A stretch of DNA of 22,347 nucleotides from Actinomycetes bacterium (GCA_023428065.1 JAEYZI010000063.1:1-22347), one strand, 5' to 3'; positions 14,383-22,329 are shown, numbered from the stretch's first letter. The notes: a model not told the origin generated them from the sequence alone. Numbers and translations are program-made.

Positions 14383-16251
14383 GTGCGATTCGTGATCGCG
14401 ATCGTGCTATTCGTCGTCGCCCTCGGGTCGATCGGCCTCGGCGTCGCGCAGCGCACCATCCTCCAGGGCCCCGACCACCTCACCTCGGCCGTCGAGGTCG
14501 AGGGCGGCGCGCCCTTCGTCGTCATCGACGGCGCCGCCCTCGGCGCGCACCCCGGTGCCCAGCTCATCGAGATCGAGGGCACGGCCGGATCTCCCGTCTT
14601 CATGTCCTACGGCCGCACGAGCGACGTCCTCGCGTGGGTCGACGGCTCCCGGGCGTCCGAGATCTCTTACGACGCCGACGCAGGCGAACTCGTCGCGGGC
14701 GACCTCAAGCCGCGCGACGGCGACGAGGAGCCCTCGGAGACGCCGAGCGCCACGCCGACCCCGTCGGCGACCGCGACGCCCGAGGCGGACGAGCCCGCGG
14801 CATCCGACGACGCCGCCGCGAGCGCGGATGACGCAACCGCCGACGACGCCGAGGTCCCGGGCGTCTCGCCGGTCGGCAGCGACCTGTGGATCCAGGAGTT
14901 CTCGGGCGAAGGCACCCTCGTGCGCAAGGTCAACGTGCCGGGCGACGTCTCGGTGCTCATCGCCTCCGACGGGACCGCCCCCGCCCCCGCGGCCGTCTCG
15001 GTCACCTGGCCCCTCGACAACTCGACGCCGTGGTCGGGTCCCCTCATCATCGGCGGCATCGGCGCGCTCCTGCTCGGCCTCATCGCCCTCATCTGGGCGC
15101 TCGTGCACGCACGCCGGCGCCACGGGCCGCGCCGCAAGACGCCCAAGATGCCGAAGCCGCCGCGGCCCGCTCAGCTCAAGCCCGCCCCGCGACGCGCGGC
15201 CATCACCGACGGCGAGGACGGCCCGAGCCGCGGCCGCCGCCGCGCGTTCACGGCGCTTCCCCTGGTGCTCGTCGGCGCCCTCGCGCTGAGCGCGTGCACC
15301 GCCGACACTCCGGATGCGCCGGTCCCGACGTCGACGGCCACGGCCGCGGCGCTCGAGGAGGTCGACCCGCCCGTCGTCACGAAGCAGCAGTTCACGCGCA
15401 TCGTCGAGCGCGTGACCGACGTCGTCGGCCAGGCGGATGCCGCCGGTGACGCCACGCTCGCCGCGACCCGCCTCGCGGGCCCCGCGCTCGAGCTGCGCGC
15501 GGCCAACTACGCCGCGCGCGCCGCGGACGGCAACATCGCCGCGGTGCCCGCGTTCCCGGACGGCGAGATCCGGCTCGTGCTGCCCCAGCAGCAGCACGAC
15601 TGGCCGCGCGCGGTGTTCGCGGCGATCGACGCGGCCGACGGGGCCGAGTACGGGCTCATGTTCGTGCAGGAGTCGCCGCGCGAGCAGTACAAGGTGCAGT
15701 ACCTCGTGCGCCTCACCCAGTCGGTTCCCGAGGTGGCCCCGATCGAGCTCGGAGCCTCGCGCTACCCGACCGACACGAAGCTGCTCGCGTTCCCGCCCTC
15801 GCAGCTGTCGGCCGAGTACGGCGACGTGCTCATCAAGGGCGACGCATCCGAGTTCGCCGCCGGCTTCGACCTCGCCGACGACCTGCTCAACGAGAAGCTC
15901 GGCGCCGCGTACAAGGACTCGCGTCGCGCGGGCCAGACGAACGCGGTCTTCGAGTACGCCGACGTCGCGAGCGAGAACTCGGCCATCGCGCTCGCCGCGA
16001 ACGACACGGGTGCGATCGTGTTCGCGGAGGTGCGCGAGTCGGAGACGGTGCGCCCCGCCGAGACGGGCGCCGCGATCAACCCGAAGGGCGCGGTCAAGGC
16101 GCTCTCGCAGAAGCAGACCACGACGAAGGGGATCACGGCCGTCTACGGCGTGCAGATCCTGTTCTACGTGCCGCCGGCGACCGCGACCGACCAGAAGGTG
16201 CGCGTGCTCGGGTTCTCCGACGGCCTCGTCGCGGCGAGCGAAGTACCGTAG
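14383..16251 (+). CDS. Membrane protein with internal lipoprotein-type signal
   Basis: 622 residues, no function recognised. GTG start with AGGAG at 14371-14375. TM1 is residues 2-21 (FVIAIVLFVVALGSIGLGVA). An outside domain (about 24-110) follows, then a low-complexity Thr/Pro/Ala/Asp linker (about 113-160), a short second domain (about 161-212), TM2 (about 219-241) and a basic cytosolic loop rich in Arg, Lys and Pro (243-288). A third hydrophobic stretch, ALPLVLVGALALSAC, ends in a lipobox LSAC with Cys305. Residues 306-622 are a predicted extracytoplasmic domain of NTF2/lipoprotein-like character. Topology is self-consistent: after TM2 the chain is inside, so the third segment would export the C-terminal domain. 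It looks like a membrane protein fused to a complete lipoprotein. Confidence 0.75.
   Translation: MRFVIAIVLFVVALGSIGLGVAQRTILQGPDHLTSAVEVEGGAPFVVIDGAALGAHPGAQLIEIEGTAGSPVFMSYGRTSDVLAWVDGSRASEISYDADAGELVAGDLKPRDGDEEPSETPSATPTPSATATPEADEPAASDDAAASADDATADDAEVPGVSPVGSDLWIQEFSGEGTLVRKVNVPGDVSVLIASDGTAPAPAAVSVTWPLDNSTPWSGPLIIGGIGALLLGLIALIWALVHARRRHGPRRKTPKMPKPPRPAQLKPAPRRAAITDGEDGPSRGRRRAFTALPLVLVGALALSACTADTPDAPVPTSTATAAALEEVDPPVVTKQQFTRIVERVTDVVGQADAAGDATLAATRLAGPALELRAANYAARAADGNIAAVPAFPDGEIRLVLPQQQHDWPRAVFAAIDAADGAEYGLMFVQESPREQYKVQYLVRLTQSVPEVAPIELGASRYPTDTKLLAFPPSQLSAEYGDVLIKGDASEFAAGFDLADDLLNEKLGAAYKDSRRAGQTNAVFEYADVASENSAIALAANDTGAIVFAEVRESETVRPAETGAAINPKGAVKALSQKQTTTKGITAVYGVQILFYVPPATATDQKVRVLGFSDGLVAASEVP
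16244..16249 (+). promoter_or_regulatory. -10 box TACCGT, leaderless promoter inside the preceding gene's end
   Basis: TACCGT overlaps the last codons of the upstream gene and ends 6 nt before the GTG at 16256. No Shine-Dalgarno precedes that GTG. The match is the weakest of the leaderless set. Confidence 0.35.
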
Positions 16252-16255
16252 TCAC

Positions 16256-17179
16256 GTGACCGATCTGCCTCCCTCGAACCTGCGCGGCGCCGTCGACCTG
16301 TCGGGACTCGTGAGGCGCGCGTCGGACCCCGCACGCGCGTCGCGCGCCCCCGGCGCCCCCTCCGACTCCTCGCTCGTGTTCGAGAGCTCGGACGCGGCCT
16401 TCGAGAGCGTCCTGCAGCTGTCCACCCGCGTGCCCGTCGTGGTCGAGTTCATCGCACCGGGCCTGGAGCCGGCGCTCGGCCCCGTCGTCGAGAGCTATGG
16501 GGGCCGTCTCGCGCTCGCCGTCGTCGACGGAAGCGTCAACCCGCAGCTCGCGCAGGCCTTCCAGGTGCGCGAGGTGCCCGCGGTCGCCGCGGTCGTCGCG
16601 GGCCGCCCCGTGAACCTGTTCCTCGGCATCCCCCCGGAGCCGGAGGTCCGCCAGGTCTTCGACGAGCTCCTGCAGCTCGCCGCCGAGAACGGGGTGAGCG
16701 GGAGCATCGCCCCCGCGGGTGCCGACGGCGAGGGCGAGGAGCCGACCGAGGCCGAGCCGGAGCCCCTGCCGCCGCACCATCAGGCGGCGTTCGACGCCAT
16801 CTCGGCGGGCGACTACCCGACGGCGATCGCCGAGTACCGGCAGGCGCTCGTCGAGAACCCGCGCGACCAGCTCGCCGTCGCGGGCCTCGCGCAGGTGTCG
16901 CTGCTCGACCGGCTGTCGGGCACGACCGCCGCGGAGCTGCGGGAGGCCGCGGCCGCTCGCCCCGACGACGTCGACGCCCAGCTCGGGGTCGCCGACCTCG
17001 ATGTGAGCGGCGGGCATCTCGAGGACGCGTTCTCGCGCCTGCTCGACGTCTTCGCCGGCGCGACGCCCGCGGATCGCGACCGCATCCGGGCGCGGCTGCT
17101 CGACTACTTCGAGATCGCGGGGGCCGACGACCCGCGCGTCGGGGCCGCCCGCGCGCGCCTCGCCTCGCTCCTGTACTGA
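16256..17179 (+). CDS. Thioredoxin-fold/TPR protein, YbbN/CnoX-like, cysteine-free
   Basis: 307 residues, cytosolic. The thioredoxin-like domain spans about 38-145 (SLVFESSDAAFESVLQLSTRVPVVVEFIAPG, with the cis-proline region VREVPAV, Pro108). The helical C-terminal part (about 172-305) is TPR-like: HHQAAFDAISAGDYPTAIAEYRQALVENP, then DVDAQLGVADLDVSGGHLEDAFSRL. This domain order is that of YbbN/CnoX co-chaperones, which hand clients to chaperones. The active-site CXXC is replaced by APGLEP and the protein has no cysteine, so a redox role is excluded. GTG start at 16256 lies 4 nt after the upstream stop codon. Confidence 0.85.
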   Translation: MTDLPPSNLRGAVDLSGLVRRASDPARASRAPGAPSDSSLVFESSDAAFESVLQLSTRVPVVVEFIAPGLEPALGPVVESYGGRLALAVVDGSVNPQLAQAFQVREVPAVAAVVAGRPVNLFLGIPPEPEVRQVFDELLQLAAENGVSGSIAPAGADGEGEEPTEAEPEPLPPHHQAAFDAISAGDYPTAIAEYRQALVENPRDQLAVAGLAQVSLLDRLSGTTAAELREAAAARPDDVDAQLGVADLDVSGGHLEDAFSRLLDVFAGATPADRDRIRARLLDYFEIAGADDPRVGAARARLASLLY

Positions 17180-17198
17180 CCCGCGGACCGCGGGTCAG
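17176..17198. terminator. Bidirectional terminator containing both stop codons
   Basis: A perfect 23-bp palindrome (11-bp arms around A17187). Its left arm holds the TGA (17177-17179) of the YbbN-like gene and its right arm holds the TGA (17195-17197, - strand) of glgB. Being symmetric it can fold in either transcript. Confidence 0.7.
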
Positions 17199-19360
17199 GC
17201 TCGCTCGAGCCAGAGGGCCGCGAGGGGTGGCAGGGTGAGCTCGACCGACGCGGGCAGGTCGTGCAACGGCTCGGCGACCGCGGTCACGCGGCCGTAGTTG
17301 CCGACGCCCGAGCCGCCGAATTCGACGGCATCCGAGTTGAGCAACTCGACCCACTCGCCCGCCGCGGGCAGCCCCACGCGGTAGGGGCCCACGGGGTTGC
17401 CTCCGAAGTTGACGATGCACGCGAGCTCGCGCCCGTCGTCCGCGCGGCGCAGGAACGCGACGACGTCGCGTGCGGGATCGCTCGTGATCCACTGGAAGCC
17501 CGCGGGGTCGGCGTCGTGCTCCCACAGCGCGGGATGCTCGCGGTAGACGCGGTTGAGCTGCGTCACGAGGCGCGCGAGGCCCTGGTGCAGCGGCTGATCG
17601 AGAATCCACCAGTCGAGTCCGCGCTGCTCGCTCCACTCCGAGGGCTGGCCGAATTCGCACCCCATGAAGAGCAGCTGCTTGCCCGGATGCGCCCACATGA
17701 ACGACAGGTAGGCGCGCACATTGGCGAGCTTCTGCCACTGATCGCCCGGCATCTTCGCGAGCAGCGAGCCCTTGCCGTGCACGACCTCGTCGTGGCTGAT
17801 CGGCAGCAGGAACGCCTCGCTGAACGCGTAGACGAACGAGAAGGTGATGTCGCGGTGGTGGTCGGCGCGCCACATGGGGTCCTCGTGCATGTACTGCAGC
17901 GAGTCGTGCATCCAGCCCATGTTCCACTTGAGCCCGAAGCCGAGGCCCCCGGAGCTCGTGGGATGCGTCACGCCGGGCCACGAGGTCGACTCCTCGGCGA
18001 TCATGACGACGCCCGGGTTGCGCTTGTAGGCGGTCGCGTTGACCTCCTGCAGGAAGCTGATCGCCTCGAGGTTCTCCCGACCGCCGTGCACGTTGGGCAC
18101 CCACTGGCCCTCCTCGCGCGAGTAGTCGCGGTAGAGCATGCTCGCGACCGCGTCGACGCGGAGGCCGTCGATGTGGAACTCCTCGAGCCAGTAGAGGGCG
18201 TTCGCGACGAGGAAGTTGCGCACCTGCGAGCGGCCGAAGTCGAACACCAGCGTGCCCCAGTCGGGGTGCTCGCCGATGCGCGGGTCGGAGTGCTCGTAGA
18301 GGGGCTCGCCGTCGAAGCGCGCGAGCGCCCACGAGTCCTTCGGGAAGTGCGCGGGCACCCAGTCCATGATGACGCCGATGCCCGCCTGGTGGAGGCGGTC
18401 CACGAGGTAGCGGAAGTCGTCCGGATGCCCGAAGCGACTCGTCGGGGCGTAGTAGCCCGTCACCTGGTAGCCCCACGAGCCGCCGTAGGGGTGCTCGGCG
18501 AGGGGCAGGAACTCGACGTGCGTGAACCCGAGCCCCGTCACATAGTCGATGAGCTCGTCGGCGGCCTGCCGGTAGCTGAGGCCCGGGCGCCAGGAGCCGA
18601 GGTGCAGCTCGTAGACGCTCATCGGGCCGCGGTGCGGGTCGCGCGCGGCGCGGGCCGCCATCCAGTCGGCGTCGTTCCACAGGTAGTGCGACTGCCCGAC
18701 GACCGACCCCGTCGAGGGCGGCACCTCGGTGTACCGGGCCATGGGGTCGGCGCGCGTCACCCACTCGCCGGCCGCCGTGAGCAGCTCGAACTTGTAGATG
18801 CCGCCCGGACCCACGCCCGGAACGAAGAGCTCCCACACGCCGTTGTCGTCGAGGCGGCGCATCGCGTGGCCGAGCCCGCTCCACGAGTTGAAGTCGCCCA
18901 CGACGCGCACGGCCTGCGCGTGCGGCGCCCACACCACGAAGCCCGTGCCGTCGACGCCCTCGTGCTGCTTCACGTGCGCGCCGAAGACGTGCCAGAGCTG
19001 CTCGTGGCGACCCTCGCCCCACAGGAAGAGGTCGACCTCGCCGATCGACGGCACGAACCGGTAAGGGTCCTCGGCCTCCCAGTCGGGACCGTCGGGGTAG
19101 CGCGTGAGCAGCCGGTAGGACCGGCCGGGCCCCGGCGCGTAGCCCTGCCACAGTCCGCTCTCGACATGCTCGAGCTCGACCTCGCTGCCGTCGGCGCGGA
19201 TCGCGACGACCGATTCGGCGAGCGGGCGCAGGGCGCGCACGACCCATCCGTCGCCGAGCTCATGCTGGCCGAGCCACTCGTGGGGGTGGGGATGCCGCGC
19301 CTCGACGAGGCTCGAGATGATGCCCGCGTCCATCGGCGGCAGGGAGGACCGGGCGGCCAT
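17195..19360 (-). CDS. glgB: 1,4-alpha-glucan branching enzyme
   Basis: Forms alpha-1,6 branches in glycogen-type glucan; cytosolic GH13 enzyme. 721 residues. The N-terminal beta domains (about 1-230) include HPHEWLGQHE and GVDGTGFVVWAPHAQAVRVVGDFNSW (CBM48). The catalytic barrel shows YELHLGSWRPG, GVIMDWVPAHFPKD (region I), GLRVDAVASMLYRDYSR with nucleophile Asp403, VVMIAEESTSWPGV with Glu456, and LLPISHDEVVHGKGSLL with Asp524. These sit two residues before the E. coli GlgB triad (405, 458, 526), so the protein is complete. The ATG at 19360 starts one base after the glgE stop, and AGAAGGGA at the glgE end supplies the binding site, so the two are one operon. Confidence 0.97.
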   Translation of the reverse strand: MAARSSLPPMDAGIISSLVEARHPHPHEWLGQHELGDGWVVRALRPLAESVVAIRADGSEVELEHVESGLWQGYAPGPGRSYRLLTRYPDGPDWEAEDPYRFVPSIGEVDLFLWGEGRHEQLWHVFGAHVKQHEGVDGTGFVVWAPHAQAVRVVGDFNSWSGLGHAMRRLDDNGVWELFVPGVGPGGIYKFELLTAAGEWVTRADPMARYTEVPPSTGSVVGQSHYLWNDADWMAARAARDPHRGPMSVYELHLGSWRPGLSYRQAADELIDYVTGLGFTHVEFLPLAEHPYGGSWGYQVTGYYAPTSRFGHPDDFRYLVDRLHQAGIGVIMDWVPAHFPKDSWALARFDGEPLYEHSDPRIGEHPDWGTLVFDFGRSQVRNFLVANALYWLEEFHIDGLRVDAVASMLYRDYSREEGQWVPNVHGGRENLEAISFLQEVNATAYKRNPGVVMIAEESTSWPGVTHPTSSGGLGFGLKWNMGWMHDSLQYMHEDPMWRADHHRDITFSFVYAFSEAFLLPISHDEVVHGKGSLLAKMPGDQWQKLANVRAYLSFMWAHPGKQLLFMGCEFGQPSEWSEQRGLDWWILDQPLHQGLARLVTQLNRVYREHPALWEHDADPAGFQWITSDPARDVVAFLRRADDGRELACIVNFGGNPVGPYRVGLPAAGEWVELLNSDAVEFGGSGVGNYGRVTAVAEPLHDLPASVELTLPPLAALWLERA

Positions 19361-19361
19361 G

Positions 19362-21389
19362 TCAGCGTCCCTTCTGCGGTTCGACCGCGAGGATGTGCAC
19401 GGGTTCGGTGAAGGCGTCGAGCCGCACGTAGTTCGCCTCCTGCCACGTCCAGCGCGAGCCCGTGACGAGGTCGCGCACCGTGAACGTGCCGCCCTTGTCG
19501 AGCCCGATGGCCTCGAGGTCGAGGTACACCGTCGTCTCGCGCACCGAGTGCGGGTCGACGTTCGCGACGACGATGATCGTGTCGGGCCGGCCGTTCGGGG
19601 TGAACGCGCCGTCGAGGTGCTTCGAATACACGAGGATCGCGTCGTCGTCCGACCAGTGGATGCGGAGGTTCCGCAGCTGGGCGAGCGCGGGGTGCTCGTG
19701 GCGTACGCGGTTGAGCATCGTGAGGTACGGCGCGAGCGAGCGGCCCGACGCCTCCGCGGCGGCCCAGTCGCGCGGCTTGTACTCGTACTTCTCGTTGTCG
19801 ATGTTCTCCTCGGAGCCGGGCCGCGCCACGTCCTCGAAGAGCTCGTACCCGGAGTAGACGCCCCACGTGGGCGAGGCGGTCGCGGCGATCGCCGCGCGCA
19901 CCTTGTAGGCGCCGTGGCCCCCGAACTGCAGGTACTCGGTGAGGATGTCGGGGGTGCTGACGAAGAGGTTGGGTCGCAGGTAGTCGGCCGAGGCGCCGGC
20001 GATCCCCGCGAGGAACTCCTCGAGCTCCTCCTTCGTGTTGCGCCACGTGAAGTACGTGTAGGACTGGTGGAAGCCGGCGCCCGCGAGCGAGTGCAGCATC
20101 GCGGGCCGCGTGAACGCCTCGGCGAGGAACACGACATCCGGATGCCGGTCGGCCACCTCGCCGAGCAGCCACTCCCAGAAGTCGAGGGGCTTGGTGTGGG
20201 GGTTGTCGACGCGGAAGATACGCACGCCGCGCCCGATCCACAGCTCGACGATGCGCAGCACCTCGGCGCGGATCCCCTCGGGGTCCCGGTCGAAGTTGAT
20301 GGGGAAGATGTCCTGGTACTTCTTCGGCGGGTTCTCGGCGTAGGCGATCGAGCCGTCGGGCCGCTGGGTGAACCACTCGGGGTGCTCGGCGACCCACGGG
20401 TGGTCGGGGGAGGCCTGCAGGGCGAGGTCGAGCGCGACCTCGAGCCCGAGGCTCTCGGCCTGCCTCACGAAGGAGCGGAAGTCGGCGGGGGTTCCGAGCT
20501 CGGGGTGGATGGCGTCGTGGCCGCCGTCCGCGCTGCCGATCGCCCAGGGGCTCCCGGGGTCGTGAGGCCCGGCGACCGTCGAGTTGTTGGGGCCCTTGCG
20601 GTGGCTCACGCCGATCGGGTGGATGGGCGGCAGGTAGACGACGTCGAACCCCATCGCGGCGATGGCCGGCAGGCGCTTCGCCGCGGTGCGGAAGGTGCCG
20701 GACTTCCAACTGCCGTCCGTGAGTCGTCGCGCGCCCTCGGAGCGCGGGAAGAACTCGTACCAGGAGCCCACCGCCGCTCGCGCGGTCTCGACGACGAGTT
20801 CGAGCTCCTCCGACTCGGTCACGAGCGAGCGGACCGGGTGGCGCTGGAGCTGCGCGACGAGGCGGCCGTCGGTCGCGACCTTGAGCCGGTCGGCGGGGGC
20901 GACGGATGCGTCGAGGAGGGCGGCGCGCGCATCCGCGGCGATCTTGCCGGGCACCTCCGCGAGCAGCGCGGCGCCCATCGAGAACACGAGCTCGGGGTCG
21001 TCGCCCGCGCCGATCTTGATGGTCGCGTCGTGCAGCCAGCTCGCCCAGTCGTCGCTGTAGGCGCGGATCCGCCAGCGGTAGACGCCGAGCTCGGGCAGGC
21101 GCAGCTCGACGCGCCAGCGGTCGGTGCCCGGTGCGATGGGGCGGAGGGGGTGCACGCTCATACTGCCGTCGGGCGCGGTGAGCAGGAGCTCCGCCCCGAT
21201 GACCCCGTGACCCTCGCGGAACACGGTCGCCTCGAAGGGCACGACCTCGCCGAGGAAGCTCTTGGCCGGCCAGCGGTTCTCGGGCTGCTGGGGGCTCAGG
21301 TGCCGGATCGGGATGCGGCCGATCCGGGGCACCCGCGGGCTCGTCGCGGTCGGCGGCGTGGACTCGGTGGGCACGTTCCGACCGTACAT
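19362..21389 (-). CDS. glgE: Alpha-1,4-glucan:maltose-1-phosphate maltosyltransferase
   Basis: Extends linear alpha-1,4-glucan using alpha-maltose-1-phosphate; cytosolic GH13_3 enzyme. 675 residues, the length of the Streptomyces coelicolor enzyme. The N-terminal domain (about 20-125) starts with RIPIRHLSPQ and has a Trp-rich WRWRIRAYSDDWASWLHD-like region. Hallmarks are GSWYEFFPRSEG, GFDVVYLPPIHPIGVSHRKGPNN, IFRVDNPHTKP with nucleophile Asp395, FLAEAFTRP with Glu424 and STPDILTEY with Asp481, each one residue after the S. coelicolor catalytic positions (394, 423, 480). Its product is the natural substrate of the GlgB encoded directly downstream. No treS or pep2 lies between or beside them in this window. 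Confidence 0.97.
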   Translation of the reverse strand: MYGRNVPTESTPPTATSPRVPRIGRIPIRHLSPQQPENRWPAKSFLGEVVPFEATVFREGHGVIGAELLLTAPDGSMSVHPLRPIAPGTDRWRVELRLPELGVYRWRIRAYSDDWASWLHDATIKIGAGDDPELVFSMGAALLAEVPGKIAADARAALLDASVAPADRLKVATDGRLVAQLQRHPVRSLVTESEELELVVETARAAVGSWYEFFPRSEGARRLTDGSWKSGTFRTAAKRLPAIAAMGFDVVYLPPIHPIGVSHRKGPNNSTVAGPHDPGSPWAIGSADGGHDAIHPELGTPADFRSFVRQAESLGLEVALDLALQASPDHPWVAEHPEWFTQRPDGSIAYAENPPKKYQDIFPINFDRDPEGIRAEVLRIVELWIGRGVRIFRVDNPHTKPLDFWEWLLGEVADRHPDVVFLAEAFTRPAMLHSLAGAGFHQSYTYFTWRNTKEELEEFLAGIAGASADYLRPNLFVSTPDILTEYLQFGGHGAYKVRAAIAATASPTWGVYSGYELFEDVARPGSEENIDNEKYEYKPRDWAAAEASGRSLAPYLTMLNRVRHEHPALAQLRNLRIHWSDDDAILVYSKHLDGAFTPNGRPDTIIVVANVDPHSVRETTVYLDLEAIGLDKGGTFTVRDLVTGSRWTWQEANYVRLDAFTEPVHILAVEPQKGR

Positions 21390-21470
21390 CGTCGCCCTCT
21401 CGGCGCCGAGGAGCTGACGGGGTACAACGCGGGACTAGACCCAGTGGTCTGTCCTCCCGTGCCCTGTATG

Positions 21471-21497
21471 GGGGTGGACACGCAGTCCGTGTACCCC
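21471..21497. promoter_or_regulatory. Bulged hairpin in the divergent region
   Basis: GGGGT (21471-21475) pairs with ACCCC (21493-21497) and ACACG (21478-21482) with CGTGT (21488-21492), leaving a 2-nt GG bulge and a 5-nt loop. It lies about 80 nt upstream of glgE (-). It could be a leader structure or an operator. Confidence 0.35.
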
Positions 21498-21577
21498 GTT
21501 TTCTCGCCTGTGAATCTGCCGCGAGCACGCCCTGTATCGAGTTAAAACCCTGGTCAGAAGGATGTCGGCAGAAATCA

Positions 21578-21591
21578 TGGGAGCGCTCTCA
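21578..21591. promoter_or_regulatory. LacI-family (CebR-like) operator TGGGAGCGCTCTCA
   Basis: A 14-bp near-perfect palindrome with the central CG typical of LacI-family sites, one base off the TGGGAGCGCTCCCA operator known for Streptomyces CebR. The symmetry extends to 18 bp (CATG on both sides). It lies about 190 nt from each flanking start codon, so it could control glgE-glgB, the exported protein, or both. Confidence 0.6.
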
Positions 21592-21789
21592 TGGCCCCCG
21601 CAGTGGGGCGCCCGCGTCCCCTTTGTCCTCATTGTGGGGGACCGTAGTTTTGATGCGCTGGGGGATGAACCCGAACCCCCTCACTCGGCTTACGCAGGGC
21701 GTGAACCGGATCCCTCACCCGACGACTCGACGTGCCATCCGGCGCGCCCTGCGTCATGCGTAGACCGCACCACCCGAAAGGAAAACGAA

Positions 21790-22329
21790 ATGAACAAGTT
21801 CACCAAGGCGTCCATCGCCACCGGTGCGGGCATCGTCCTGCTGCTGGGCGGCGCCGGCACCCTCGCGTACTGGAACGACTCGGCGTCGACCGGCGCCGGC
21901 ACGATCACCGCGGGCACCCTCTCGATCGAGAGCGAGGGCGACGGCGAGTGGTTCGAGGCCTCCGACCTCACCACGCCCATCGACCCCGAGGACTTCCTCG
22001 TCGTCCCGGGCGACTCGCTCGTCTACGTCGAGTCCTTCGAGATCGGCGCCACCGGCGAGAACCTCGAGGCCACGATCGAGGCGGACGCGTCCGACATCGA
22101 CAAGGGCGCCTGGGGCGCGGACCTGACCGCGTCGACGGCGCTCTCGATCGCGGGCAGCCCGGTGGCGACCATCACCGACGCCAACGACGGCGACACGGTC
22201 GAGGTGCGCGTGACGCTCACCTTCGCCTTCACCAGCACGGTCGGCGTCGACGCTCCGGTCAACAACGGCTCCCAGGGCGCCGTCGTCGACCTCAGCGACC
22301 TCGCGATCGTGGTCACCCAGCAGCCGTAA
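21790..22329 (+). CDS. SipW/TasA-type alternate-signal exported protein
   Basis: 179 residues, secreted, acidic and Thr/Ala-rich with no cysteine. The N terminus carries a non-standard signal: MNKFTKASIATGAG, the hydrophobic GIVLLLGGAGTLAYW and then NDSAS. The TLAYWNDSA stretch resembles the SipW-dependent signal of TasA/camelysin-like proteins and the actinobacterial alternate-signal-mediated exported (RER_14450) family. The mature part (about 34-179) is beta-rich: AGTLSIES, VVPGDSLVYVESFEIGATGENLEATIEAD, DTVEVRVTLTFAF. Related proteins form extracellular fibres or matrix components; that role is inferred here. ATG at 21790 follows GAAAGGA at about 21776-21782; the open frame upstream lacks coding character. 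No SipW peptidase is in the window, though it could lie to the right. Confidence 0.82.
   Translation: MNKFTKASIATGAGIVLLLGGAGTLAYWNDSASTGAGTITAGTLSIESEGDGEWFEASDLTTPIDPEDFLVVPGDSLVYVESFEIGATGENLEATIEADASDIDKGAWGADLTASTALSIAGSPVATITDANDGDTVEVRVTLTFAFTSTVGVDAPVNNGSQGAVVDLSDLAIVVTQQP

Larger units (their letters stand above)
21390..21789. promoter_or_regulatory. 400-bp divergent regulatory region glgE / exported protein
   Basis: No credible gene; an in-frame upstream extension of the right-hand gene (from 21562) has no protein-like character. It holds the LacI-type operator (21578-21591), a bulged hairpin (21471-21497), a 9-bp direct repeat GCCCTGTAT (21461-21469 and 21529-21537), and G5/C5 runs at 21660-21664 and 21676-21680 that can pair. 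A weak -10 candidate TAGACC (21761-21766) precedes the right-hand gene. No clear glgE promoter could be fixed. The local base composition is less GC-rich than the genes. Confidence 0.6.

Noticed and set aside
17261..21545. Long + strand open frames (about 716 and 742 codons) opposite glgB and glgE
   Set aside because: Typical antisense frames in high-GC DNA; the - strand products contain full GH13 catalytic motifs.
21562..21789. Longer start for the exported protein gene (76 extra codons)
   Set aside because: The extension is Pro/Asp/Cys-rich without homology, would bury the signal peptide, and the Shine-Dalgarno points to the ATG at 21790.
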